A program made the translations under genes and the position numbers. This document shows, in pieces, positions 15,463-21,784 of a stretch of DNA of 32,345 nt. The stretch comes from a virus: IMG/VR virus record IMGVR_UViG_3300031975_000400, positions 1 through 32,345 of that record; one strand, given 5' to 3'. Position 1 is the first letter of the stretch; each line of letters opens with the position of its first letter. The notes below the pieces were generated by a model. That model was given only the letters and a program-made list of their open reading frames with translations, had not been told where the DNA came from and did not search any database.

Positions 15463-15794
15463 TGGGTAAATTATTAGAAACTAAATTACCTATTTCTATT
15501 GGCGAAGTTTCTTCAGATACTTTTAATCGTTTAGTAAGGGTTTTAGAATTAAGTTTAAACAGGGTTGACGTAGATTCCACACTATCAGTAAACGAAACTC
15601 AGCGTAATGAAAATAAATTTAATAATGGTGATATTATATGGAATCTTTCCACTAACCAATTACAACTATGGAATGGTCAAACGTGGGTAGATTTATATTC
15701 TGGCAACGAAAAAGGAATTCAAGCAGTAGGACAGATAGGCAATATAACTGTAGCTACTGGGGGAGCTACTTCAATAGAATTAGGAATAAATTAA
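15462..15794 (+). CDS. Small tail-associated protein
   Basis: A 110-residue protein that starts on the stop codon of the large tail gene (TAATG). The N-terminal half is helical (SSDTFNRLVRVLELSLNRV). The second half is a beta module with a Trp pair (NGDIIWNLSTNQLQLWNGQTW), a pattern common at the ends or attachment domains of fibres and spikes. It ends in small-residue strands (GNITVATGGATSIELG). A tail accessory or fibre-attachment role is plausible from its fusion-like arrangement. No enzymatic motif. Confidence 0.55.
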   Translation: MGKLLETKLPISIGEVSSDTFNRLVRVLELSLNRVDVDSTLSVNETQRNENKFNNGDIIWNLSTNQLQLWNGQTWVDLYSGNEKGIQAVGQIGNITVATGGATSIELGIN

Positions 15795-15796
15795 GT

Positions 15797-16243
15797 ATGA
15801 ATATTAATAAATTAAGAGAAGAGTTAGAGTTTGATGAAGGGTGTATATACGAAATTTATAATGATCATTTGGGTTATCCCACTTTTGGTATTGGTCACCT
15901 TGTACTTGAAAGCGATCCCGAACACGGAGAACCAGTTGGAACCCCAGTATCAAAGGAACGAGTTATCGAATGTTTTGAAAAAGATATAGAGTCTGTGTTT
16001 GCTGATTTAGAAAGAAATATGCCTTGGGCTTCTAATCAGCCTGAAGATATAAAACGTGTATTAGCTAATATGTGTTTTAATTTAGGTATTACAAGGTTGT
16101 TAAAGTTTCAAAAGTTTTTAACTGCGATAGAAAAACAGGATTGGAATACTGCTGCAGTTGAGATGATGGATAGTCGTTGGGCTACACAAGTAGGACCTCG
16201 TGCGACTAGGTTAAGAGATAGAGTATTAAAAGGAGGATTATAA
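15797..16243 (+). CDS. Endolysin, T4-lysozyme type (GH24 muramidase)
   Basis: A 148-residue lysozyme that cleaves the glycan strands of host peptidoglycan. The start at 15797 is chosen because the alignment with T4 lysozyme begins there (MNINKLREELEFDEG versus MNIFEMLRIDEG); an upstream in-frame ATG at 15668 would overlap the tail gene. The catalytic residues are in place: E14 (FDEG), D23 (YNDHLG) and T29 (PTFGIGH), equivalent to T4 E11, D20 and T26. The C-terminus has the family pattern SRWATQVGPRATRLRD. There is no signal peptide or SAR domain, so it depends on a holin for release. No good ribosome site is seen; coupling to the previous gene is likely. Confidence 0.92.
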   Translation: MNINKLREELEFDEGCIYEIYNDHLGYPTFGIGHLVLESDPEHGEPVGTPVSKERVIECFEKDIESVFADLERNMPWASNQPEDIKRVLANMCFNLGITRLLKFQKFLTAIEKQDWNTAAVEMMDSRWATQVGPRATRLRDRVLKGGL

Positions 16244-16359
16244 TGCCAAAAGTAGGAACAAAAAAATTTTCATACACCGCTAAAGGGAAAGCAGCAGCAA
16301 AAGCTTATGCTAAGAAAATGAAAAAGAAAAAGGGAAAAAGTAGTGCCAAGAAAAAGTAA
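16243..16359 (+). CDS. Very basic 38-residue protein
   Basis: A 38-residue peptide whose ATG shares one base with the endolysin stop (TAATG) and has AGGAGGA directly upstream. It contains 16 lysines, no acidic residue and only a few hydrophobic positions (MPKVGTKKFSYTAKGK, then a Lys-run). It is the first of three tandem basic genes. Nucleic acid binding by charge is likely, and the string KKFSYTAKGKAAAKAYAKK occurs in similar short phage peptides as I recall. A virion DNA-packaging accessory or histone-like role is inference. Confidence 0.65.
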   Translation: MPKVGTKKFSYTAKGKAAAKAYAKKMKKKKGKSSAKKK

Positions 16360-16531
16360 AACCCACAAGACTAAAGATGGTCGAACAGCTAAAAAAGGTT
16401 TATATTACAATATAAACAAAAAACGTAAAGAAGGCAGAAAAATGCGAAAGAAAGGAGCTAAAGGTGCTCCGACTGCAGCAGCCTTTAAACGTTCCGCTAA
16501 GACCGCTAAGAAGCTTAAAAAGAAAAAGTAA
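16343..16531 (+). CDS. Very basic 62-residue protein (GTG start)
   Basis: A 62-residue protein starting with GTG at 16343, overlapping the 38-residue gene by 17 bases, with AGGG about eight bases upstream. It contains 27 Lys/Arg and only two acidic residues. A short aromatic centre (GLYYNINKKRKEG) is followed by RKKGAKGAPTAAAFKRSAK. I recall the motif THKTKDGRTAKKGLYYNINKRKxxG from small basic phage proteins. No zinc or membrane motif. DNA or RNA binding, perhaps as a packaged condensing factor, is inferred from charge. Confidence 0.7.
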   Translation: MPRKSKTHKTKDGRTAKKGLYYNINKKRKEGRKMRKKGAKGAPTAAAFKRSAKTAKKLKKKK

Positions 16532-16806
16532 TGGCTAAGGCTAAGAAACGCAAAGAAAAGTCTATACGACGTACTACGAAGGGTAAGGGAGCTAATTTCC
16601 GATCTACTAAGTCTGGTGCGGGTATGACTAAGAAAGGCGTAGCGGCTTATCGACGTAAAAATCCTGGATCAAAACTAAAAACAGCGGTTACAGGTAAAGT
16701 TAAAAAAGGTAGTAAAGCAGCAAAAAGACGTAAATCATTTTGTGCTAGATCAAAAGGTTGGAAAGGTGAACGAGGTAAAGCGGCTAGAAGAAGATGGAAA
16801 TGTTAG
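16531..16806 (+). CDS. Very basic protein, DUF6321-like
   Basis: A 91-residue basic protein whose ATG shares one base with the previous stop. It has RSTKSGAGMTKKGVAAYRR followed by NPGSKLKTAVTGKVKKGSKA and KRRKSFCARSKG, then a basic end with RRRWKC. This series of blocks is characteristic of a phage protein family (Pfam DUF6321, by recall) of unknown function. Two cysteines (in SFCARS and at the C-terminus) could form a metal site or a disulphide. It is the third of three tandem Lys/Arg-rich genes and is followed without a gap by the nuclease gene, so all four are probably made together. Confidence 0.8.
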   Translation: MAKAKKRKEKSIRRTTKGKGANFRSTKSGAGMTKKGVAAYRRKNPGSKLKTAVTGKVKKGSKAAKRRKSFCARSKGWKGERGKAARRRWKC

Positions 16807-17238
16807 ATGTATGAATATAGTTGTAGGGTTAACAAAGTGGTTGATGGCGATACCATTGACGTTACTCTTGATCTTGGTTTTGATATATTGCATAAGTGTA
16901 GAGTACGCTTATACGGTATTGACACGCCTGAAAGCAGAACCCGAGACAAAGACGAAAAAGCTAGAGGTAAATTAGCCTCTAAGTTCTTACAAGACGCAAT
17001 AAACAATGGTAAAAAAATTGTTTTACAATCTAAACTAAAAGATTCTAAAGGTAAATATGGACGTGTTTTAGGGGCTGTTATTGTAGACGGTGTAGACATT
17101 AACGAAAAAATGGTATTAAACTTTCTTGCAGTTAGGTATCATGGTCAAAACAAAGAAGACGTTGAAGCAGAGCATATGGAAAACAGACGCAAGTTAATAG
17201 AATTAGGAGAGTTTGTTCCAGTAGAAACGGAGAAATAA
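16807..17238 (+). CDS. Staphylococcal-nuclease-type nuclease (TNase)
   Basis: A 143-residue nuclease with an OB-fold SNc domain throughout. The catalytic set of staphylococcal nuclease is conserved: VVDGDTIDV (D15, calcium ligand equivalent to D21), RLYGIDTPES (R34, D39, T40, E42 equivalent to R35, D40, T41, E43) and KYGRVLG (R86 equivalent to R87). There is no signal peptide, unlike the secreted bacterial enzyme, so it would cleave DNA or RNA in the infected cell or be packaged. It starts directly after the stop of the basic protein and is followed one base later by the holin-like gene. Host DNA or RNA degradation is the likely role. Confidence 0.9.
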   Translation: MYEYSCRVNKVVDGDTIDVTLDLGFDILHKCRVRLYGIDTPESRTRDKDEKARGKLASKFLQDAINNGKKIVLQSKLKDSKGKYGRVLGAVIVDGVDINEKMVLNFLAVRYHGQNKEDVEAEHMENRRKLIELGEFVPVETEK

Positions 17239-17239
17239 A

Positions 17240-17623
17240 ATGAATAACGACGGTAGATTTGGTGGAGATATGGATCGTAATGAAGTTGAGATGGATCTCA
17301 ATAAGTTCATGGCGATGATACAAGAAATATCTGATCTTAAAGATAAAATAAGAGATTTAGAAGCTGATGATAAAATAAACCCACATCAAAAATGGATTCA
17401 TTTAGCTAAAGCGGTAGACTCATGGCGTATTTTCCCTAGAGCTTTTTTAACTGTTTATATTGTTTTATTGTATAAATGTACTATTTGGTTTATGGAACTT
17501 CCTGAACCTAGTTTTGAACAATCAGGTCTTATTTCTATTGTAGTAGGTGCGGGTGCCGCATGGTTTGGTTTATATGCTGGTACAACAGGTAGTAGTAAAC
17601 AGTTTAAAGGTGAAGATTCTTGA
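17240..17623 (+). CDS. Holin-like two-span membrane protein
   Basis: A 127-residue protein. The first 50 residues are an acidic coiled coil (EVEMDLNKFMAMIQEISDLKDKI), then NPHQKWIHLAKAVDSWRIFPR, a first membrane span (AFLTVYIVLLYKCTIWFM, about residues 75-92) and a second (GLISIVVGAGAAWFGLYAG, about 102-120), with a polar tail. I recall the same order and the WRIFPR...YKxxIWFM...GAAWFGLY pattern in marine phages, usually labelled holin. It lies two genes after the endolysin gene cluster, which fits a role in inner-membrane permeabilisation. The start has GGAGAAA upstream. Confidence 0.72.
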   Translation: MNNDGRFGGDMDRNEVEMDLNKFMAMIQEISDLKDKIRDLEADDKINPHQKWIHLAKAVDSWRIFPRAFLTVYIVLLYKCTIWFMELPEPSFEQSGLISIVVGAGAAWFGLYAGTTGSSKQFKGEDS

Positions 17624-18759
17624 ATAAAAAAGAAGAAGAACAACACGACAAAATTTTTTCGTGTGTTGGAATTTTGTTTTTAATAACCGTTGTAATTGGT
17701 TTATCTATAAACGTAAACGCTCAATCTAGCCAACAATCTGGTACCGCTTGTGTTAATGGTTCTCAATACTGTGAAAACAATAGTTTAGACACTACCAACA
17801 CAACGACAACGACTAACACAAATACCAATACGAACACCAACACGAACACCAATACGAACACGAACACGAACAATAATACCAACACGAACAACAACCTTAA
17901 TACTAATACAACAACGAGTACAGCAACAAACACAAATTCAAATACCAATGTCAACACCAATACGAACAATAATGTAAACACTTCAACAGCGACTTCGACT
18001 TCAAACAACACCAACACAAACAATAACGTTAACACTTCGACTTCTAATTCAACGGTAAATTCAACAGTTAATCAAAACGTTAATAATACAAATAATTCAA
18101 CTTCAACATCGAATAATACGAACACTAACACTAACGTAAATCAATCAACTTCAGATTCGAACGTTACTACAGACAATACCAACACAAACAATAATAATTC
18201 AAAGTCTGATAATACGAATCGAAACATAAACGAATCGAACAGTACGCAAACGATTAACCAAAACGTAAAAAGCGAAGCCCCTCCTGCGTCTGCGATAGCT
18301 CCTAGTATCATGTCTTACTCACAAGACCTCTGTACAACAGGTGTCTCAGGAGCTTTTCAAGGACAGGTGTTTGGTTTATCTGGTGGTAAAACTATTGTTG
18401 ATGAAAACTGTGAAAGGTTAAAACTATCTAAGTATCTATACGATATGGGAATGAAAGTAGCATCGGTTGCATTACTCTGTCAAGACGAAAGAGTATTTAA
18501 AGCTATGTCGATGGCTGGTACGCCTTGTCCGTATAACGGTAAAATTGGTAAAGAAGCTACCGTAGCGTGGGAAGAAAACCCACAAAAAAGACCTGATAAA
18601 GATGACGCTTTAGAAGATTATATTGCTCAATGTACACATGAAGCTAACCCCAACAGAGACAAGATTAATAAAGATGTTGTAGGTTTAGTTAAAAAAACGT
18701 ATACACGGAAAACTAAAACAGCTAAACAATGCAAAAAAGAGTTTTATTCTACGCATTAG
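17620..18759 (+). CDS. Exported Asn/Thr-repeat protein with six-Cys C-terminal domain
   Basis: A 379-residue predicted exported protein. The start is an unusual TTG overlapping the holin-like stop (TTGA), with AAAGGTGAAG upstream; no internal Met occurs before residue 230. Residues 12-35 form a hydrophobic signal (FSCVGILFLITVVIGLSI) ending in VNA before QSSQQ, a likely signal peptidase site. Residues about 58-215 are an extreme Asn/Thr/Ser repeat (NTNTNTN...). The C-terminal 150 residues are compact, with six cysteines and the block NCERLKLSKYLYDMGMKVAS, then GTPCPYNGKIGKEA. I recall this family from marine phages as uncharacterised. It overlaps the next exported protein by 31 bases, so the two are probably partners. 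Confidence 0.8.
   Translation: MNKKEEEQHDKIFSCVGILFLITVVIGLSINVNAQSSQQSGTACVNGSQYCENNSLDTTNTTTTTNTNTNTNTNTNTNTNTNTNNNTNTNNNLNTNTTTSTATNTNSNTNVNTNTNNNVNTSTATSTSNNTNTNNNVNTSTSNSTVNSTVNQNVNNTNNSTSTSNNTNTNTNVNQSTSDSNVTTDNTNTNNNNSKSDNTNRNINESNSTQTINQNVKSEAPPASAIAPSIMSYSQDLCTTGVSGAFQGQVFGLSGGKTIVDENCERLKLSKYLYDMGMKVASVALLCQDERVFKAMSMAGTPCPYNGKIGKEATVAWEENPQKRPDKDDALEDYIAQCTHEANPNRDKINKDVVGLVKKTYTRKTKTAKQCKKEFYSTH
17791..18270 (+). repeat. Asn/Thr codon repeat tract
   Basis: A low-complexity tract of alternating ACN and AAY codons (for example AACACCAATACGAACACC) encodes the long Asn/Thr/Ser stretch of the exported protein. It opens a spurious antisense frame rich in Val/Leu. Confidence 0.9.
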
Positions 18760-21029
18760 GGTGTTTAGTTAGTTTTAATGTATTGGGACAGTATACATAC
18801 GAAGCTAATCAAGACCTTTATGATCTTAATGCTAATGCTAATAACTTTAACGGTGAATTAGCATACGAGGTATCTGATGATGGAATTAGTCCTGCGATTG
18901 ACCTTTCTTTTAATTTTACTTTTTATGGCTCTACGTTTAGCCAAGCAAGAATGGCAACGAATGGATGTCTCCATTTTGGTAATAGTGGGAGCTATTGTAA
19001 TGACTATACTCCTGACCCTATTAACGGACAGCACACTTATACCATATACCCTTTCTGGACTGATCTCATAAGAGATAGCGATTCTCGTATGAAGTCTTGG
19101 GGAGACTCAAGTAAGATGATTTTTGGTTGGTATAACCTTCGAGAATACAATAGAGCATCTGATAATAGTTTTGAAATTATACTTTGGAATAATAATTCTT
19201 TCGATTTACGATACGGAGAACTAGATATTATTAATCATGATGTTCTTATAGGTGAGGTTGGGGCTAATAAAGACAATTCATACACTTATTACTATCATGA
19301 TGAGTGCAATACTGGCTCAACCAACACTTCTAGTTGTTACAACTATGATTGGAATAACTCTGATAAAAATACAAACTTAGAAAATGGTGGTTCTTTATTT
19401 GGCTGGGGGTCTGGTAGTGGGCTTGATTGTAGCAACCCTTTGAATGATGCTACTTGTCCAGGTTATGATGATGCCTATCAAACTCAACAATGTGATATAG
19501 ACCAGCTATACTCTGAATCTTGTTCTGGATATGCTCAAGCTTATCAAACTCAACAATGTGATATTGATCAACTGTATTCAGAGTCTTGTTCTGGATATGC
19601 TCAAGCTTATCAAACTCAACAATGTGATATTGATCAACTTTATTCTGAAGAATGTCCATATTATGCAGAAACTTATTTATCTCAACAATGCGATATAACT
19701 GATCTTTATAGTGAATCATGTCCTAACTATTGGGATGCATACGATGACCAGCAATGTGAAGAGGATCCGCAATATGCTCCTTTTTGTGCAGGGTATAGAC
19801 AAGAAGAATCAGTAGCTTTTTTTGACGATACTAACGTAGATTACGGTTATGAAGAAGAAATGTTTCCATCTTATGAACAATTTGATAGTTATGAACCTGA
19901 AGAAGTTGTTATATTTTTTGATCCTGAACCTTTACCCTTTATCGATACTTTTAGTCCCCTTCATGACGAACCTCTCCATCAAGACGAAGTATTAATAGAT
20001 GAGTTTATATTCCAAGAAACATTTTTAGTAGAGGATTATAATGAACCTGAAACATTTATTGAATTTGATAACGTAGAAGAACTGGAAGAGTGGTTTGAAG
20101 AAGAAATTAATGAACGTTTTGAAGAAAGAATTGAAGAAGAATTTGCTGATCTTGCTGAGCCTGAAGAAGAATTTATTGAAGAAATTTTCGAGGAAGAAGC
20201 CGTAGAAGAAGTGTTTGAAGCGATTGAAGAACGCATAACAGAAGCGGAAATAGAGGAAGAAAGAATCGAAAGAGAAGAAGTTTTTGAAGAAGAGTTTGAA
20301 ATAGCTGAACGAGAAAATACTAGAGGCAAAAGTTCAATTAGTAGAGACATAGCTTTACGAGTTGTTTCTTCGACCATAGCTACAGCTACACAAAGTGTAA
20401 GTGGAACAACCGCAGGTAATAGTATTCATGCTACAGGTAATAGTGCGGCTTCTGGTAATGTTGTAAGTAATAGTTCTACAGGAGCTTCGTCGGGTAACGC
20501 AGGAATAAGTACGAGTAGTTCTCCAAGTATGTCAGACCAGTTTGCTTCAGCTACCGTACAAACAAATCAAGTATTGGATATGAGTTCTATGTCTGTTTCT
20601 AGTTCTTCTACTAGTGATTCTATGAATGCAACCGATGTTAATACTTCGGTTGTTGTTGCTAACGTAAATACTAATACAGTTCAAGATCAGATAGATACTT
20701 CGATTAGTTCTATGAGTACATCTTCTGACACAGATACTACAGTAGAAGATGTAATAGCACAAAATTTACAAACAGCACAAGAAGAAGTAGAAGCTCAACA
20801 AGAAGAAACAGGTGAATATGGTTCAGAAGATACGATTATTGCATATATGGGTTTTGTTCCTGGATTTAATACTTACGAGAAAGTTTTAATGGTAGATCAA
20901 GATCAATGGTATACGTCTAGAACCATCTATACTGAGACGATGCCTGATAATATAAACGCTTTTTATGGACTAGCGGGTAGTAATATAAGCAAAATGAACG
21001 ATATAATAAATTCACAACCACCTTTATAG
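18729..21029 (+). CDS. Exported nidogen-like protein with Cys repeats and Glu/Ser-rich stalk
   Basis: A 766-residue mosaic protein. Residues 1-20 are a Sec-type signal (KRVLFYALGCLVSFNVLG, cut before QYTYE). Residues about 33-175 resemble a NIDO (nidogen-like) domain: LSFNFTFYGSTFSQARMATNG, then YTIYPFWTDL and FEIILWNNNSFDLRYG. Residues 243-352 are five 22-residue repeats CxxYxxAYxxQQCDIDQLYSES, with twelve cysteines in this region. About 440-530 is a Glu-rich helical stalk (EEFIEEIFEEEAVEEVF), 532-690 is Ser/Thr-rich, and a distinct C-terminal domain (DTIIAYMGFVPGFNTYEKVL) ends the chain. The start overlaps the previous exported protein by 31 bases and lacks a clear ribosome site. It is probably periplasmic or cell-surface, or added to the virion; function unknown. 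Confidence 0.78.
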   Translation: MQKRVLFYALGCLVSFNVLGQYTYEANQDLYDLNANANNFNGELAYEVSDDGISPAIDLSFNFTFYGSTFSQARMATNGCLHFGNSGSYCNDYTPDPINGQHTYTIYPFWTDLIRDSDSRMKSWGDSSKMIFGWYNLREYNRASDNSFEIILWNNNSFDLRYGELDIINHDVLIGEVGANKDNSYTYYYHDECNTGSTNTSSCYNYDWNNSDKNTNLENGGSLFGWGSGSGLDCSNPLNDATCPGYDDAYQTQQCDIDQLYSESCSGYAQAYQTQQCDIDQLYSESCSGYAQAYQTQQCDIDQLYSEECPYYAETYLSQQCDITDLYSESCPNYWDAYDDQQCEEDPQYAPFCAGYRQEESVAFFDDTNVDYGYEEEMFPSYEQFDSYEPEEVVIFFDPEPLPFIDTFSPLHDEPLHQDEVLIDEFIFQETFLVEDYNEPETFIEFDNVEELEEWFEEEINERFEERIEEEFADLAEPEEEFIEEIFEEEAVEEVFEAIEERITEAEIEEERIEREEVFEEEFEIAERENTRGKSSISRDIALRVVSSTIATATQSVSGTTAGNSIHATGNSAASGNVVSNSSTGASSGNAGISTSSSPSMSDQFASATVQTNQVLDMSSMSVSSSSTSDSMNATDVNTSVVVANVNTNTVQDQIDTSISSMSTSSDTDTTVEDVIAQNLQTAQEEVEAQQEETGEYGSEDTIIAYMGFVPGFNTYEKVLMVDQDQWYTSRTIYTETMPDNINAFYGLAGSNISKMNDIINSQPPL
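19455..19784 (+). repeat. Five 66-base Cys-repeat units
   Basis: Five units of 22 codons encode CxxYxxAYxxQQC repeats. Positions 19518-19573 and 19584-19639 are identical over 56 bases, including silent sites, so the second and third units duplicated recently; the outer units have diverged. Confidence 0.88.
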
Positions 21030-21039
21030 GAGAATTACT

Positions 21040-21399
21040 ATGGATTGGTTTCAAAATAAAACAACACAAATAATAGCTCTTGTAGGTATTGTTTCAACTC
21101 TTGCAGGGTTCGGCTACACAGGTGCGACCTACGTTAATAGAGTAGAAAACCTAGAAGCTAAGATAGGCGGTATCGGAGATACTGAAGACGCTCAAAAGAT
21201 TATTGAAGAACGTTTCGCGGCTATCGAAACATCTGTACAGTTTTTAGAAAAAAGTATTGATGGTATAGCTGTTCCAGATGTTACTGAAATTAAAACGGAT
21301 ATAGCTACGATTAAAGCTGATTTAGAAAGCTTAGATGATAACTTACGTAAAGTAGAAACTAAATTAGATAAAAAAGACGATAATCCATTAAACGGATAA
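21040..21399 (+). CDS. Membrane-anchored coiled-coil protein, spanin-like
   Basis: A 119-residue protein with one N-terminal membrane span (TQIIALVGIVSTLAGFGYTG, about residues 9-28) after a short polar start, followed by about 85 residues of charged helix with heptads (VNRVENLEAKIGG ... TDIATIKADLESLDDNLRKVETKL). The arrangement of an N-terminal anchor and a long coiled coil is that of inner-membrane spanins (Rz-like) and of some virion proteins. No embedded Rz1-type lipoprotein frame was found. TAGGAG lies upstream of the ATG. It ends one base into the next start (TAATG). Position after the holin-like and exported genes favours a lysis role. Confidence 0.55.
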   Translation: MDWFQNKTTQIIALVGIVSTLAGFGYTGATYVNRVENLEAKIGGIGDTEDAQKIIEERFAAIETSVQFLEKSIDGIAVPDVTEIKTDIATIKADLESLDDNLRKVETKLDKKDDNPLNG

Positions 21400-21581
21400 T
21401 GAAAGTTTTTATTACAGAGTTCCTACACGATGGACTTTTTTACGAAGGTCCTAATATTGTAGCAGAATCATTTGAAGCCGCAGAAGAAACTGCGGAGTTA
21501 TATTCGGTAAATGTAGTCGGTATGCTTGATGTAATCATCACTGATCACAACGAAGATGAGTATAAAAGGGTTTTACATTAA
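21399..21581 (+). CDS. Small uncharacterised acidic protein
   Basis: A 60-residue protein coupled to the spanin-like gene by a one-base overlap. It has a strand-helix-strand look: MKVFITEFLHDGLFYEG, then AESFEAAEETAELYSVNVVGML and DVIITDHNEDEY. No cysteine or membrane span. The last codons form the left arm of the terminator hairpin. The beta-alpha-beta pattern resembles small DUF-type phage regulators or inhibitors, but I do not recognise it. It ends the lysis-region transcription unit. Confidence 0.6.
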   Translation: MKVFITEFLHDGLFYEGPNIVAESFEAAEETAELYSVNVVGMLDVIITDHNEDEYKRVLH

Positions 21582-21591
21582 CCCTTTCTTT
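21565..21591 (+). terminator. Possible intrinsic terminator
   Basis: AAAGGGTT (21565-21572), a seven-base loop and AACCCTTT (21580-21587) make an eight-pair stem followed by only CTTT. The stem overlaps the last codons of the 60-residue gene and the -35 box of the next promoter. The short T-run makes it weaker than the one at 4759. Confidence 0.5.
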
Positions 21592-21604
21592 GATATATAA
21601 TCAA
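21572..21604 (+). promoter_or_regulatory. Putative sigma70-type promoter for the ejection-protein unit
   Basis: TTTACA (21572-21577) and a consensus TATAAT (21596-21601) are 18 bases apart. The -10 lies inside ATATATAATCAA, one base different from the motif at 4799 and 9752. It would give a leader of about 70 bases (21608-21676), in which no gene or strong hairpin was seen, before the basic peptide at 21677. Confidence 0.62.
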
Positions 21605-21676
21605 AGTTCAGCCATTGTGCTGCAGTTTACGGGGTGAGCTATAACTCGCAAAACGTTTATATACGCTGAGGAAACA

Positions 21677-21784
21677 ATGGTTGGAGTTGATAAAAAGACA
21701 TACAAAAAGAATAAAGGTCGTCGTTCTGACTTCGTAATTTATTCATCTAAAGGCAAGAAAACAAAAGCTAGGAGTAGGTTCTAA
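21677..21784 (+). CDS. Basic 35-residue peptide
   Basis: A 35-residue peptide (MVGVDKKTYKKNKGRRSDF, then VIYSSKGKKTKARSRF) with 13 Lys/Arg and two acidic residues. It has a good ribosome site (TGAGGAAA about six bases before the ATG), and its stop shares one base with the cupin-like gene's ATG. It is the first gene after the putative promoter at 21572. It resembles the basic peptides at 16243-16806 in charge but not in detailed sequence. Nucleic acid binding is inferred. Confidence 0.65.
   Translation: MVGVDKKTYKKNKGRRSDFVIYSSKGKKTKARSRF

Noticed and set aside
15668-15796. Longer start for the endolysin, adding 43 residues.
   Set aside because: The extension reads through the upstream tail gene, and the lysozyme alignment begins at 15797.
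16742-16975. Plus-strand frame with a hydrophobic span (WLMAIPLTLLLILVLIY) embedded in the nuclease and basic-protein genes, tempting as an overlapping lysis peptide.
   Set aside because: The nuclease motifs account for the DNA, and the start has no ribosome site and lies inside the DUF6321-like gene. Conservation in relatives would be needed to revive it.
17763-18035. Minus-strand open frame of 90 Val/Leu/Phe-rich codons resembling a membrane protein.
   Set aside because: It is the antisense reading of the Asn/Thr codon tract; low complexity alone gives the hydrophobic look.
18729-18790. Lipoprotein signal (ALGC near residue 12) in the nidogen-like protein.
   Set aside because: The hydrophobic stretch continues past the Cys and ends in a better signal peptidase I site before QYTYE; the -3 residue does not fit a lipobox well.
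21605-21676. Non-coding leader considered as a tRNA or small RNA.
   Set aside because: No cloverleaf, T-loop or stable hairpin could be drawn; only weak short pairings were found.
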